A DNA stretch of 45,010 bases from an uncultured Pelagibacteraceae bacterium (GCA_902535155.1 CACASB010000005.1:1-45010), one strand, 5' to 3'. Numbered from the stretch's first letter, positions 1-10,047 are shown. Notes: generated from the letters alone by a model not told the origin. Numbers and translations: made by a program.

Positions 1-347
1 TAAATCCTATTTTAAGAAAGGTTGTTCTAAATGGCACTGCAAGTCTAGCAGATGTTGAAGGTTACGAAGTAGGTGGAAAAACTGGAACTGCTCAGATTGT
101 TGAGAATGGGATATATACAAAAAAAAAAATTAATACTTTTGCATCTATATTCCCTTCTTCAAATCCAAAATATGTTTTAATAGTGTTATTAGAAGATACA
201 AAGCTCTCAAAAGATTATGTGTATAAGTATCGTAATAAAACTGGAACTTATACAGGTACACCATTTAATACTGCAGGGTGGACATCAGTAGAAATCGCAG
301 GAAAAATTATTGATAAAATAGGACCAATTTTAGCCACAAAATACTAA
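1..347 (+). CDS. ftsI: Peptidoglycan transpeptidase FtsI (PBP3), C-terminal end only
   Basis: The open frame runs in from the left edge (first whole codon at base 3) and stops with TAA at 345-347. It encodes the end of a class B penicillin-binding protein: the K-T-G-T-A-Q active-site box (bases 78-95), typical of the transpeptidase fold, is followed by the closing strands and a C-terminal helix. FtsI cross-links septal peptidoglycan together with FtsW, which lies further along the same cluster. PBP2 could also carry KTGT, but a complete mrdA is present at 39903 and the position directly before murE is the standard place of ftsI. The N-terminal membrane anchor and the SxxK serine lie outside the window. 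Confidence 0.93.
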   Translation, partial: NPILRKVVLNGTASLADVEGYEVGGKTGTAQIVENGIYTKKKINTFASIFPSSNPKYVLIVLLEDTKLSKDYVYKYRNKTGTYTGTPFNTAGWTSVEIAGKIIDKIGPILATKY

Positions 348-359
348 GAGCTTAAATAA

Positions 360-3182
360 ATGTTACTAGGTGAAATTTTAAAAAAAATTAACAAAAAATA
401 TAAAAAAATTAATTTTAATGAGATTAAATTCAATAGTAAAGACTGCAAACCAAATGATATTTTTTTTGCTATAAACGGTAGTAACTCAAATGGTGAAAAA
501 TATATAAATAGTGCGATTAAAAATGGTGCAAAAATAATAGTATCAAGTATTAAATTTGAGGGGTTTAACAAACAAAATATATTATTTATATATGATAAAA
601 ATCCAAGAGAATTGCTGTCAGAAATATCTAGCAGAATTTACAAATTAAAACCAAATAACATCATAGCTGTTACCGGAACAAACGGCAAAACATCAGTAGC
701 AAATTTTTACCAACAAATATTAAATTTAAACAATAAAAAAGCAGCATCACTAGGAACTCTTGGCTTATTATCAAATAAATTTAAATTGAAAGCAACAAAC
801 ACAACACCAGATCCCATAAGCATTCACAAACTTTTACAAAAACTTAAAAAGCATAAAATTGAAAATGTGATATTGGAGGCCTCAAGTCATGGACTAAAAC
901 AACATAGATTAGATAACATAAAATTTAAGACTGCGTTGTTCACAAATTTATCAAGAGATCATTTAGATTATCACAAAAATATTAAAGATTATTTAAATTC
1001 AAAACTTATTCTTTTTAAAAAATTATTAGTACCAGGGGGAAATATAATTTTTAATAGTAATGCCAAACAAGCGAAAGAATTAAATATTATATCAAAAAAA
1101 AGAAAGTTTAAAAAATATACATTCGGATCACTAAAATCCTTTATTAAAATAACAAATATAAGAAAAATTAATAATCAAAATAAAGTTAATTTTACAGTCA
1201 ACGATATAAATTACTCTTTTAATACCCAACTTGTAGGAAAGATCCAAATTCAAAATTTAGCATTTGCAATTATTGCAGCACATTTATCTAAATTAAAGAT
1301 AAGTACAATTTTGAAATCAATTAATAAAATTAAGCCAATCGAAGGAAGATTTGAAAAAGTTGGAAATTTAAAAAATAATTCAAATGTTTTTTTAGATTAC
1401 GCTCATACACCTGATGCACTAAAAACAGTAATATCAGAGATTAAAGCAGAATTTCCTTTAAGTAAAATTTCTTTGGTCTTTGGATGCGGGGGGAATAGGG
1501 ATAAAAATAAAAGGTTCAAGATGGGGCATATTGCACAAAAATATTGTGATAACATATTTTTAACAGATGACAATCCACGGTTAGAAAGTCCAAAATTAAT
1601 ACGGAATGAAATTAAAAGAGGTTTTAAAAATAAGAAATTTTTTGAAATTCCATCAAGATCAAAAGCTATTTCTCTTGCTATAAATAAATTAAATACAGGT
1701 GACGTATTAATAGTCGCTGGAAAGGGACATGAAAACTATCAGGAATATAAAAAAAAGAAATTCTTTTCAGACAAGTTAGAAATTTTAAAAGCAATTTTAA
1801 AAAAAAATAAAGATTTATCTAAATCGATAAAAACAAATATTTTAAAAGAAATATTAAAGGATAAAAGCATTAATAAAAAATACTTAGTGAATTCAGTATC
1901 GATAAATTCCAAACAGATTGATAAAAATTCAATATTCGTTGGTATAAAAGGAAAAAAATATGATGGTAATAATTTCGCAGAGGAGGCAATAAAAAATGGT
2001 GCAATTTTAGCTATAGTAAATAAAAAGATTGGAAATTCTAAAATCATATTCCATCAAAAACCACTTGACTTTTTTAACAGGATCAGCTCGATATATAGAA
2101 AGTCTTTAAATACTAATACTATAGCGATAACAGGGTCAGCCGGAAAAACATCTGTAAAAGAATTAACTGGATTTTGCTTAAAAAAATTAGACAAAACTTA
2201 CTTTTCAAAAAAATCTTTAAATAATAAATTTGGAGTTCCATTAAGTATTTTTAACACACCTGAAAAGACTAAATTTTTAGTATTAGAAGTAGGAATGAAT
2301 AAGAAAGGGGAAATTGACAATCTTACCAAACTAATTAAACCAAATTTAGGATTAATAACTAATATTTCATATGCACATATCAAAAATTTTAAAAATCTAA
2401 ATCAAATAGCCAAAGCCAAAAGTGAAATGATAAATAATATAGACCGCAATGGATCAATGATTATTAATATGGATGATAAATATTATAAATTTTTTAGAAA
2501 AAAATCAAAAAAATATGGTTTAAAAGTTAATACTTTTAGTAAATATAATAGTAATGCAGATATACTTTATTTAAGTAAAATAAAATATAAAAATGATTAT
2601 CTATTTAAAATTAAAATAAAAGGTATTTCAAAAACGTTTCTAATACCTAATGATTTATCAAACTATAAAGATAATATTCTTGCTTCTTTAAGTATAATAA
2701 TAAATTTTTTTGATATCACAAAACTTAGAAAAGATCTATTTTTGGGTTTTCATATACCAAAGAGCAGGGGATCAATAGTGAATTATAAAAAAGGTTCAAA
2801 AAGATTGACTATTTTAGATGAAAGTTATAACTCAAATCCTTTATCACTTAAACTTGCTTTAGAAAGGTTTAGTTCAATAAAAAAATTAAGAAAAAAAAAA
2901 TTCCTTTTAATCGGAAATATGCTTGAACTCGGAATGTATTCAAAAGAATTGCATGAAAAAATAGCAGAATATATAAATAATTCAAAAGTTAACAAAACTT
3001 ATGCTTATGGGCATCATACTAAACATACATTTAACAAATTAAAACCACAAATTAAGGGAAGAATATTAAATAACTATATGGATATTTATGATTTAATAAA
3101 TAAAGATTTACCAAATAATAGCCTTTTAATGGTAAAAGGTTCTAATGCAACAGGTTTAAATAAGATAATTCAAAATTTATAA
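360..3182 (+). CDS. murE-murF: Fused MurE-MurF: UDP-MurNAc-tripeptide synthetase / D-Ala-D-Ala-adding ligase
   Basis: One uninterrupted 940-residue frame holds two complete Mur ligases. Residues 1 to about 480 are MurE: ATP loop GTNGKTS at 106-112, the carbamylated-lysine region near K215, HTPD near 349-352, and the D-N-P-R motif at 404-407 that in characterised MurE enzymes selects meso-diaminopimelate rather than lysine. Residues from about 490 to 940 are MurF, with its own loop GSAGKTS at 592-598 and the later D-x-S-Y-N-S-N-P box. The protein therefore adds meso-DAP and then D-Ala-D-Ala to the UDP-MurNAc peptide in the cytoplasm. The start ATG is 12 bases after the ftsI stop. Its TAA shares one base with the mraY ATG. 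No stop, frameshift or internal start is obvious at the junction, so I read it as a real fusion. Confidence 0.95.
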   Translation: MLLGEILKKINKKYKKINFNEIKFNSKDCKPNDIFFAINGSNSNGEKYINSAIKNGAKIIVSSIKFEGFNKQNILFIYDKNPRELLSEISSRIYKLKPNNIIAVTGTNGKTSVANFYQQILNLNNKKAASLGTLGLLSNKFKLKATNTTPDPISIHKLLQKLKKHKIENVILEASSHGLKQHRLDNIKFKTALFTNLSRDHLDYHKNIKDYLNSKLILFKKLLVPGGNIIFNSNAKQAKELNIISKKRKFKKYTFGSLKSFIKITNIRKINNQNKVNFTVNDINYSFNTQLVGKIQIQNLAFAIIAAHLSKLKISTILKSINKIKPIEGRFEKVGNLKNNSNVFLDYAHTPDALKTVISEIKAEFPLSKISLVFGCGGNRDKNKRFKMGHIAQKYCDNIFLTDDNPRLESPKLIRNEIKRGFKNKKFFEIPSRSKAISLAINKLNTGDVLIVAGKGHENYQEYKKKKFFSDKLEILKAILKKNKDLSKSIKTNILKEILKDKSINKKYLVNSVSINSKQIDKNSIFVGIKGKKYDGNNFAEEAIKNGAILAIVNKKIGNSKIIFHQKPLDFFNRISSIYRKSLNTNTIAITGSAGKTSVKELTGFCLKKLDKTYFSKKSLNNKFGVPLSIFNTPEKTKFLVLEVGMNKKGEIDNLTKLIKPNLGLITNISYAHIKNFKNLNQIAKAKSEMINNIDRNGSMIINMDDKYYKFFRKKSKKYGLKVNTFSKYNSNADILYLSKIKYKNDYLFKIKIKGISKTFLIPNDLSNYKDNILASLSIIINFFDITKLRKDLFLGFHIPKSRGSIVNYKKGSKRLTILDESYNSNPLSLKLALERFSSIKKLRKKKFLLIGNMLELGMYSKELHEKIAEYINNSKVNKTYAYGHHTKHTFNKLKPQIKGRILNNYMDIYDLINKDLPNNSLLMVKGSNATGLNKIIQNL

Positions 3183-4267
3183 TGTTATACAATTTTTTAA
3201 CAAGTTACTCCGAAACTTATTCTTTTTTAAATTTTTTCAATTTTCTAACAGTAAGAACAGGTCTAGCAGTTATTACTTCAATGGTCATAGTTTTTTTAAT
3301 AGGTGATAAGTTTATAAAATACTTTTCAATAAAAAAAATAACAAATCCTATTAGAGTCGATGGACCTAAGGACCATTTGATAAAAAAAATTGGTACCCCA
3401 ACAATGGGGGGGCTTTTAATCTTAATCGGGTTATTCACGGGAGTTTTTTTATGGTCAGATCTAAATAATCCCTATAATTGGTTATTATTTTTTATCACAT
3501 TTTCATTTGGTACGCTTGGAGCATTTGATGATTACAAAAAAATAAAGAGTAAAAATTCACATGGAATTTCATCAAAAATTAAATTTTTAATTCAAATCAT
3601 CATCAGCCTGCTTTCATTAATTATTTTATATAATTATGTAGACTCAGACCTGACCAATAATCTTTATTTTCCATTTTTTAAAAATTTAGTGATTAATCTA
3701 GGTTGGTTTTTTATTCCATTTTATTTATTTGTGATTGTTGGCTCCTCAAATGCCGTTAATTTAACAGATGGGCTTGATGGTCTTGCAACTGTTCCAGTCA
3801 TTTTAGTAGCAGGATGTTTTGCATTTATAAGTTATGTTTCTGGGAATATTATTTTTTCAGAATACTTATTAATACCTTACATAGAGGGTGTCGGTGAAGT
3901 ATCAGTTTTTTGTGGTGCTATTATTGGAGCATCTATAGGATTTTTGTGGTTTAACGCTCCCCCTGCAAAAATATTTATGGGTGACACTGGATCATTAGCT
4001 TTAGGTGGATCTTTAGGTGCCATAGGTGTTGTTACAAAACATGAAATTGTATTAGCAATAACAGGAGGTCTTTTTGTTTTAGAAGCAATATCGGTTATAG
4101 TCCAAGTTATTTCCTTCAAATTAACTGGTAAAAGAATTTTTATGATGGCTCCCATCCACCATCATTTTGAGAAAAAAGGATGGCCAGAATCTACAGTTGT
4201 TATAAGATTTTGGATTATTTCATTAATTTTAGCAATGATCGGACTTGCAACATTAAAATTAAGATAA
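3182..4267 (+). CDS. mraY: Phospho-MurNAc-pentapeptide transferase MraY
   Basis: MraY moves phospho-MurNAc-pentapeptide from UDP to undecaprenyl phosphate in the inner membrane, giving lipid I. The 361-residue length is normal, and about ten hydrophobic segments alternate with cytoplasmic loops. Family signatures visible are a D-D-Y-K loop after the second segment group, N-L-T-D-G-L-D-G-L-A, G-D-T-G-S-L-A-L-G-G, and the late M-A-P-I-H-H-H-F-E-K-K-G box. These include the acidic residues that bind magnesium and the UDP-sugar. Start and stop share bases with neighbours (TAATG at both ends), indicating translational coupling within the mur operon. Confidence 0.97.
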   Translation: MLYNFLTSYSETYSFLNFFNFLTVRTGLAVITSMVIVFLIGDKFIKYFSIKKITNPIRVDGPKDHLIKKIGTPTMGGLLILIGLFTGVFLWSDLNNPYNWLLFFITFSFGTLGAFDDYKKIKSKNSHGISSKIKFLIQIIISLLSLIILYNYVDSDLTNNLYFPFFKNLVINLGWFFIPFYLFVIVGSSNAVNLTDGLDGLATVPVILVAGCFAFISYVSGNIIFSEYLLIPYIEGVGEVSVFCGAIIGASIGFLWFNAPPAKIFMGDTGSLALGGSLGAIGVVTKHEIVLAITGGLFVLEAISVIVQVISFKLTGKRIFMMAPIHHHFEKKGWPESTVVIRFWIISLILAMIGLATLKLR

Positions 4268-5562
4268 TGTTAACTAAAACTTTTGTAAATAAAAAAGTAT
4301 TAATTTATGGATTAGGTCTTTCGGGCAACTCATGTTTACAATATCTTCGAAAAAAAAATAATGTCAGAGTTTTCGATGACAATATTTTGTTAAAAAATAA
4401 AAGATACAAAAAAATTTTTTTAAATAAAAATAGTATATTTAAATTAAAATTTGATTATATTGTTCTAAGCCCAGGTATAGATATTCAAAAATGTAAACTA
4501 AAAAAATATCTACAGAAAAATTACAAAAAAATCATTACTGAGCTAGATATATTTTATCTCACTTATCCAGAAAATAAAAAAATTACAATTACAGGCACAA
4601 ACGGAAAATCTTCAACTTGTCAAATGTTATATAACATATTTAACTCTAATAAATTAGATGTAAGATTAGTAGGAAATATTGGAAATTCTCCTTTGAGCGA
4701 ATTAAAAATAAAAAAAAAAACAATTTTTATCATTGAGGCATCATCTTACCAAATATTTTATAGCAAATATTTTAAAACAGATTACGCAGCTATTTTAAAC
4801 TTAAGTGTTGATCATCTTGAGAGACATAATAGTCTAAATAAATATGCACAAGCCAAAATAAAGTTAATTTGTGACCAGGAAAAAAATAAATTATGTTTCG
4901 TAGAGCGAGATAGTGTTATAATAAATAAATTTTTATCAAAAAAAAAGATTAAATCTAAAGTAATTAAAATAGTTTATCACAAAGATACTTTTTTTAAGAA
5001 AAAAATTAATAATAACTATTTGTTGGATAAAAACAGTTTAAACAATATTCATTTTGTTTATAAAATATCTAAAAAGTTCAAAATATCGAATACAAAAATA
5101 TTTAAATCTTTGAATCTATTTAAAGGCCTGAAATTTAGAAAACAAATAATTTATGACAATCTTAATTTAAAAATAATTAATGACTCAAAATCAACTAGTT
5201 TTTCATCAACAAATGGCCTTTTATCTAGCTACAATAATATTTATTGGATTGTTGGCGGAATGTTTAAAAAGGGTGATAAATTCATTCTAGAAAAAAAATA
5301 CCATAAAAATATTAAAGCTTATATCATAGGTTCTAATAAAAAATATTTTGTCAATCAATTTAAAAATAAAATAAAATTTAAATATTTAAAATATTTGAAT
5401 AAAGCAATTATAACAATTTCGGAAGAAACTAAAAATGATAAAAAAAATAAAACAATTTTATTTAGTCCTGCTGCTGCTTCCTTCGATCAATTTAGAAACT
5501 TTGAAGATAGGGGCAACTATTTTAATTCATTAATAAAAAAGTCAGATATTTATGGAAAGTAA
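4267..5562 (+). CDS. murD: UDP-MurNAc-L-Ala:D-glutamate ligase MurD
   Basis: MurD adds D-glutamate to UDP-MurNAc-L-alanine in the cytoplasm. I start it at the ATG overlapping the mraY stop (TAATG), giving 431 residues. This N-terminus leads straight into the nucleotide-fold G-L-G-L-S-G turn at 15-20, as expected for MurD. The frame extends upstream to 4180, but those codons lie inside mraY and look like no MurD. The ATP loop GTNGKSS is at 110-116, and the Mur-ligase central region with S-x-D-H-L-E-R-H follows. A late D-S-K-S-T box and a P-A-A-A-S-F-D-Q-F segment near the end are typical of MurD. The 3' end overlaps ftsW by 11 bases. Confidence 0.95.
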   Translation: MLTKTFVNKKVLIYGLGLSGNSCLQYLRKKNNVRVFDDNILLKNKRYKKIFLNKNSIFKLKFDYIVLSPGIDIQKCKLKKYLQKNYKKIITELDIFYLTYPENKKITITGTNGKSSTCQMLYNIFNSNKLDVRLVGNIGNSPLSELKIKKKTIFIIEASSYQIFYSKYFKTDYAAILNLSVDHLERHNSLNKYAQAKIKLICDQEKNKLCFVERDSVIINKFLSKKKIKSKVIKIVYHKDTFFKKKINNNYLLDKNSLNNIHFVYKISKKFKISNTKIFKSLNLFKGLKFRKQIIYDNLNLKIINDSKSTSFSSTNGLLSSYNNIYWIVGGMFKKGDKFILEKKYHKNIKAYIIGSNKKYFVNQFKNKIKFKYLKYLNKAIITISEETKNDKKNKTILFSPAAASFDQFRNFEDRGNYFNSLIKKSDIYGK

Positions 5563-6670
5563 AAATTTTTACGACAATTTAATTTACGATTGGTGGAAAA
5601 ATTTAGACAAAATAGTTTTCCTTTTATTCGTACTATTAATTATTTTAGGTATGTTTTTTTCTTTAGTATCAACATCTTTAATTGCATCTTCAAAGTTAGG
5701 AACTAATAATTATTATTTTTTTTTGAGACATTCTATTTATATTTTTTTAGGCTTAAATTTAGTTATTATTTTTTCAGCAATGAGAGAAAAAGATATCTAT
5801 CGAATTACAATATTTTTATTTATTATTTTTTTTATTTCTTTGTTGTTGGTTCCGATGTTTGGAATAGAGGTAAAAGGTTCAAAGAGATGGTTAAGTCTTC
5901 CTATCCTCCCACGATTTCAACCAATTGAATTCTTAAAACCTTTTCTGGTAGTTTTTTTGTCCCTAATAATAGGTTCTAGGTTTACTTCTAGTAACTATTT
6001 TAAATTTTTTTTAAGCACTTTGATTGTTTTACCAATTTTAATATTGTTAATTTTACAACCAGATATAGGACAAACTTTATTAATCACCTCTGTTTGGTTG
6101 AGTCTTATATTTGTGTCTGGAATAAATTTGTATTTACTCAGTTTTTTTCTTTTATTATCTTTTTCTATTTTAGGATATTTAGTTTTTTATTTACCCAAGT
6201 TTTCATATATCAAATCAAGGATAATTTCTTTTTTTGATGTATCATCAAAGGGAAATTATCAATCACAAAAAGCAACTGAAGCAATAGTTGACGGTGGTTT
6301 TTTTGGAAAAGGTATTGGAGAAGGAACCTTGAATACAAGAGTTCCAGAAGCACATACAGATTATGTCATATCAGTAATATCGGAAGAATTTGGTATCCTA
6401 TTCATTTTATTAATTTTGTTAATCTTTTTGATATTAATGTTTAAAGTATTTAAAAAAATTCCTTTAGAAAAAAATAATGTAAATAAGCTTGTTTTAATTG
6501 GATCAATCTTATTGATTTTACTTCAAGTTTTAATTCATATTGGAGTAAACATTAGACTACTTCCAACAACAGGTATGACATTACCTTTTATAAGTTATGG
6601 TGGGTCATCAATATTAAGCTCTTCAATTCTTGCTGGATTAATTTTAAATTTTACTAAGAGAAAGTTTTAA
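5552..6670 (+). CDS. ftsW: Septal SEDS glycosyltransferase FtsW
   Basis: FtsW polymerises lipid II into glycan strands at the septum, paired with FtsI. The 372-residue protein has the many hydrophobic segments of the SEDS family. It carries a G-S-K-R-W loop, a Q-P-D-I-G-Q motif, the P-E-A-H-T-D-Y loop containing the aspartate shown to be catalytic in the related RodA, and P-F-I-S-Y-G-G-S-S near the end. Its place between murD and murG is the classical ftsW position, which separates it from the second SEDS gene at 41881 (rodA, beside mrdA). The start ATG lies inside the end of murD. Confidence 0.95.
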   Translation: MESKNFYDNLIYDWWKNLDKIVFLLFVLLIILGMFFSLVSTSLIASSKLGTNNYYFFLRHSIYIFLGLNLVIIFSAMREKDIYRITIFLFIIFFISLLLVPMFGIEVKGSKRWLSLPILPRFQPIEFLKPFLVVFLSLIIGSRFTSSNYFKFFLSTLIVLPILILLILQPDIGQTLLITSVWLSLIFVSGINLYLLSFFLLLSFSILGYLVFYLPKFSYIKSRIISFFDVSSKGNYQSQKATEAIVDGGFFGKGIGEGTLNTRVPEAHTDYVISVISEEFGILFILLILLIFLILMFKVFKKIPLEKNNVNKLVLIGSILLILLQVLIHIGVNIRLLPTTGMTLPFISYGGSSILSSSILAGLILNFTKRKF

Positions 6671-6674
6671 AATT

Positions 6675-7742
6675 ATGAAAAGGATAATTATTAGCACAGG
6701 AGGTACAGGTGGACATGTTGTTCCAGCAGAAGTATTATATCAATATTTAATTGATAAAAACGAAGTTATTATTGTTAGTGATAAAAGAGGCATAAATTAT
6801 CTCAATAAAAAAAAATACAAAATTAAAGAAATAGATGTACCAAAAATAACAAAAAATTTAGTTAAACTAGTTCCTTTCATAATTTTTTTTACCTTTTCAA
6901 TTATAAAATCATATTTGTTTTTAAGCAAAAAAAAAGCCAATATATTAATCACTACCGGTGGTTACATGTCAATACCTATTTGTTTAGCTGCCAAAATTTT
7001 AAATTTAAAAATTTTTCTATTTGAACCTAATTTCGTTTTAGGAAGGGCAAATCTATTTCTATTAAACTATTGTGAGAAAATTTTTACTTATGGAAAAAAA
7101 ATAAAAAATTTTCCTAATGAAAAAAAGCACAAAAATTACGTAATTAAACCTCTTATAAAAAAGAATATTTTTTTATTAAAAAGAAAACCCAAAGCGAAGT
7201 TAAAAAAATTTATAATTTTAATTATAGGCGGTAGTCAAGGTGCAAAAAAATTTGACAGTTTATTTTATAGAGACTTGATAAAGTTATCAAAAAAAGTTGA
7301 AATTAAAATTTTTCATCAAACTAGTAATAAAAATACAAACAAACTTAAGAAAATTTATTTTTCAAATAAAATAAATTCTCATACTTTTTCATACACTAAT
7401 TATTTGCATAAGATTATGAAAAAAAGTGATTTTGCAATTACAAGATCTGGAGCATCCACTATTAATGAATTAGTTTTTCTAGAGACACCCTTTTTAGCTG
7501 TACCTTTCCCTTTCGCCAAAGATGACCATCAATTTTTAAATGCAAAATATTATGTAAAAAAAAATCTAGGGTGGTTAATTAGGGAAAATGAGATTAAACC
7601 AGATTTTTTATATAAATTTATTACGAATTTGATTAAAAATAAAAAATTATTGATTAAAAAAAAAAAAAATATGAAAAAATTTCATAAAGTTTATAATTGG
7701 AATGAAAACTCAAAAAAACTAAACAATCTTTTTCTTAAATGA
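6675..7742 (+). CDS. murG: Lipid I GlcNAc-transferase MurG
   Basis: MurG transfers GlcNAc from UDP-GlcNAc to lipid I at the cytoplasmic membrane face, making lipid II. The 355-residue GT-B protein starts with the donor-fold loop G-G-T-G-G-H at residues 9-14. A G-G-S-Q-G-A-K glycine loop opens the second domain. The T-R-S-G-A-S-T-I-N-E-L region and the later P-F-P-F-A-K-D-D-H-Q segment are the UDP-GlcNAc binding part. A lysine-rich stretch near 325-340 may add membrane contact (inference). The stop overlaps the murC start by four bases (ATGA). Confidence 0.95.
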   Translation: MKRIIISTGGTGGHVVPAEVLYQYLIDKNEVIIVSDKRGINYLNKKKYKIKEIDVPKITKNLVKLVPFIIFFTFSIIKSYLFLSKKKANILITTGGYMSIPICLAAKILNLKIFLFEPNFVLGRANLFLLNYCEKIFTYGKKIKNFPNEKKHKNYVIKPLIKKNIFLLKRKPKAKLKKFIILIIGGSQGAKKFDSLFYRDLIKLSKKVEIKIFHQTSNKNTNKLKKIYFSNKINSHTFSYTNYLHKIMKKSDFAITRSGASTINELVFLETPFLAVPFPFAKDDHQFLNAKYYVKKNLGWLIRENEIKPDFLYKFITNLIKNKKLLIKKKKNMKKFHKVYNWNENSKKLNNLFLK

Positions 7743-9142
7743 ATATTAATTTGGCTAAATCAGAAATAATACATTTTGTGGGAATAGGTGGTATCGGAAT
7801 GAGTGGTTTGGCTTTAATAATGCTGGGTTTAGGTTTTAAAATCCAAGGTAGTGATAGGTCAATTAACAAAAATGTTGAAAGATTAAAAAAAAATAAAATT
7901 AAATTTTTCTTAGGACACTCTTCATCGAATATAAATAAAGCAACCATTTTGGTGATTTCGTCAGCTATTAAAAAAAATAATATAGAGGTTATAGAGGCAA
8001 GAAAAAAAAAATTACCTATTTATAGAAGAGGGGATATGTTAGCACACATAACTTCACTCAAAAAAAATATAGTAGTTTCTGGATCTCATGGCAAAACTAC
8101 TACAACATCTTTGATAGCATCTATATTCGCAAAAGCAAAATTAGACCCAACTATTATTAACGGTGGTGTAATTAAATCTCTAGAAAATTCAGCTAGACTT
8201 GGAAAAAGTGAATGGTGTATATTAGAGTCTGATGAGTCAGATGGTAGCTTTGTCAAAGTTCCATCAACATATGCAGTGGTGACAAATATAGATAGAGAAC
8301 ATATGGACTATTACCAATCCATTGATGATTTAAAAAAACACTTTATAAAGTTTATGCATAAAGTCCCATCTTTTGGTAAAACATTTATTTGCATTGATGA
8401 TAAAAACAATAAAGATATTTGTAAGACAAGCAAAATTAAAAATTTAATCACTTACGGAATAGATAAAAACTCAAATTTTAAAATAAAAAATATTTCATTT
8501 CGGAAAAATAAATCATTTTTTGATGTTGAGATGAATCTACCTAACAAAACGAAGGCTGTCTTAAAAAAATTTGAAATTCCTTTAATTGGATCTCACAATA
8601 TAAAAAATGCAACAGCTGCAATAGCCGTCTCATATTTTATTGGAATTTCTTCAAATGTTTTAAAAGATAGCCTTAGAAACTTCAAAGGTGTAGAAAGAAG
8701 ATTTAGCAAAGTATTCAGTTACAATGGTGCAGATATCTATGATGATTACGCTCATCATCCTACAGAAATTAAGGAGGTTATAAAAGGTGTAAGAAATAGT
8801 TTCAAAGAAAAAAAAATTATATGTATATTTCAGCCACACAGAGTTTCTAGATTAAATGATTTAAAGCAAGATTTCTGCTCTGCGTTTAAAAGAGTAAAAT
8901 CAGTAATATTATGTCCTATTTATAAAGCAGGTGAAAATTTAAGTATAAAAATAGACTATAACAAATTAGCTAATCAAATTGCTAAAAAGTCTAATGTCGA
9001 AGTTTTTATGGTAAACAATCAATATGATTTATCAAAATTTCTAAAAAATCATTTAAAACCTAAAAATATAGTAATAGGTATGGGCGCTGGATCCATTTCA
9101 AATTGGCTTAAACAACTTCCAAAAACTATGAAAGAAAAATGA
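7739..9142 (+). CDS. murC: UDP-MurNAc:L-alanine ligase MurC
   Basis: MurC starts the peptide stem by joining L-alanine to UDP-MurNAc. The 467-residue length is normal. The N-terminal G-I-G-G-I-G-M-S-G loop (15-23) is the UDP-sugar domain, GSHGKTT (115-121) is the ATP loop, and the central D-E-S-D-G-S-F and D-R-E-H-M-D-Y-Y boxes are typical of MurC. The C-terminal domain opens with D-D-Y-A-H-H-P. The gene is tied to murG and murB by ATGA overlaps at both ends. Confidence 0.96.
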   Translation: MNINLAKSEIIHFVGIGGIGMSGLALIMLGLGFKIQGSDRSINKNVERLKKNKIKFFLGHSSSNINKATILVISSAIKKNNIEVIEARKKKLPIYRRGDMLAHITSLKKNIVVSGSHGKTTTTSLIASIFAKAKLDPTIINGGVIKSLENSARLGKSEWCILESDESDGSFVKVPSTYAVVTNIDREHMDYYQSIDDLKKHFIKFMHKVPSFGKTFICIDDKNNKDICKTSKIKNLITYGIDKNSNFKIKNISFRKNKSFFDVEMNLPNKTKAVLKKFEIPLIGSHNIKNATAAIAVSYFIGISSNVLKDSLRNFKGVERRFSKVFSYNGADIYDDYAHHPTEIKEVIKGVRNSFKEKKIICIFQPHRVSRLNDLKQDFCSAFKRVKSVILCPIYKAGENLSIKIDYNKLANQIAKKSNVEVFMVNNQYDLSKFLKNHLKPKNIVIGMGAGSISNWLKQLPKTMKEK

Positions 9143-10047
9143 TAAAAGATCTAGATACTTTCTCAAAAAATATAAAAGGTAAACTAAAATTTGAATACAG
9201 TTTAAAAAACCACACTTGGTTAAATATCGGGGGTAAAGCAAAAATTTTTTTCGTACCAGAAACATTAGCCGAACTAAGAGAATTTTTATTATACGCCAAA
9301 AAAGAAACAAAAAATTTTTTTATAATTGGGGCAGGTTCAAATTTACTAATTTCAGAAAATATTCAAAATAGAATTTTTATAAAATTAGGTAAAAATTTTA
9401 ATAAAATATCTTTAACAAAAAAAAATATCATTATTGCCGGTTGTTCAATTCTTGACAAAAATGTTTCGGAGTTTGCATGTAAAAATAGTTTGGGTGGTCT
9501 TGAGTTTTTATCTTGTATTCCAGGGTCTGTTGGTGGTGGTATCAGAATGAATTCTGGATGCTTTGGAACTGAGTTTAAAGATGTGCTGTTATCAGTGCAA
9601 GTAATGGATTTTAATGGTAGAGTTTATACAATTAATTCAAATGATATAAAATTCGATTACAGAGGGACTAATATTCCAAAAAATCTAATTTTTCTCAGCG
9701 CCTCTTTTAAAACTCAAAAAAATGATAAAAAAAAAATAGCAGAAACTATAAACAAATTAGAAGAAAAAAAAAAATTGTCACAACCTTTAAGAGTTAAAAC
9801 AGGAGGAAGCACTTTCAAAAATCCAAAAATTAAATCTGAAAAAAAAGTTTGGGAGCTCATTAAAGAAAGTTTAGATACACAAATAACTTTTGGCGATGCA
9901 AAAATATCCGAAAAGCACTGTAATTTTTTTATTAATTCAAGAAATGCATCTTTTGATAATATGTCAGATTTAATTTATTTTGTTAAAACAAAAGTAAAAG
10001 AAAAGAAAGGTATTGATTTAGATTTAGAGCTAGAAATTGTTAATTAG
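9139..10047 (+). CDS. murB: UDP-N-acetylenolpyruvoylglucosamine reductase MurB
   Basis: MurB uses FAD and NADPH to reduce enolpyruvyl-UDP-GlcNAc to UDP-MurNAc. The FAD domain shows G-A-G-S-N-L-L-I and I-P-G-S-V-G-G-G with the following M-N-S-G box. The substrate domain shows Y-R-G-T, the T-G-G-S-T-F-K-N-P segment with the probable proton-donor serine, and E-K-H-C-N-F-F-I-N. At 302 residues without the extra E. coli-type insert, it fits the short type II MurB (family knowledge). It overlaps murC by four bases. The partner enzyme MurA is not in the window. Confidence 0.95.
   Translation: MIKDLDTFSKNIKGKLKFEYSLKNHTWLNIGGKAKIFFVPETLAELREFLLYAKKETKNFFIIGAGSNLLISENIQNRIFIKLGKNFNKISLTKKNIIIAGCSILDKNVSEFACKNSLGGLEFLSCIPGSVGGGIRMNSGCFGTEFKDVLLSVQVMDFNGRVYTINSNDIKFDYRGTNIPKNLIFLSASFKTQKNDKKKIAETINKLEEKKKLSQPLRVKTGGSTFKNPKIKSEKKVWELIKESLDTQITFGDAKISEKHCNFFINSRNASFDNMSDLIYFVKTKVKEKKGIDLDLELEIVN

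Noticed and set aside
4180..4266. A longer murD start (ATG at 4180)
   Set aside because: The extra 29 residues lie wholly inside mraY and show no MurD similarity; the ATG at 4267 forms the TAATG coupling seen elsewhere in the operon.
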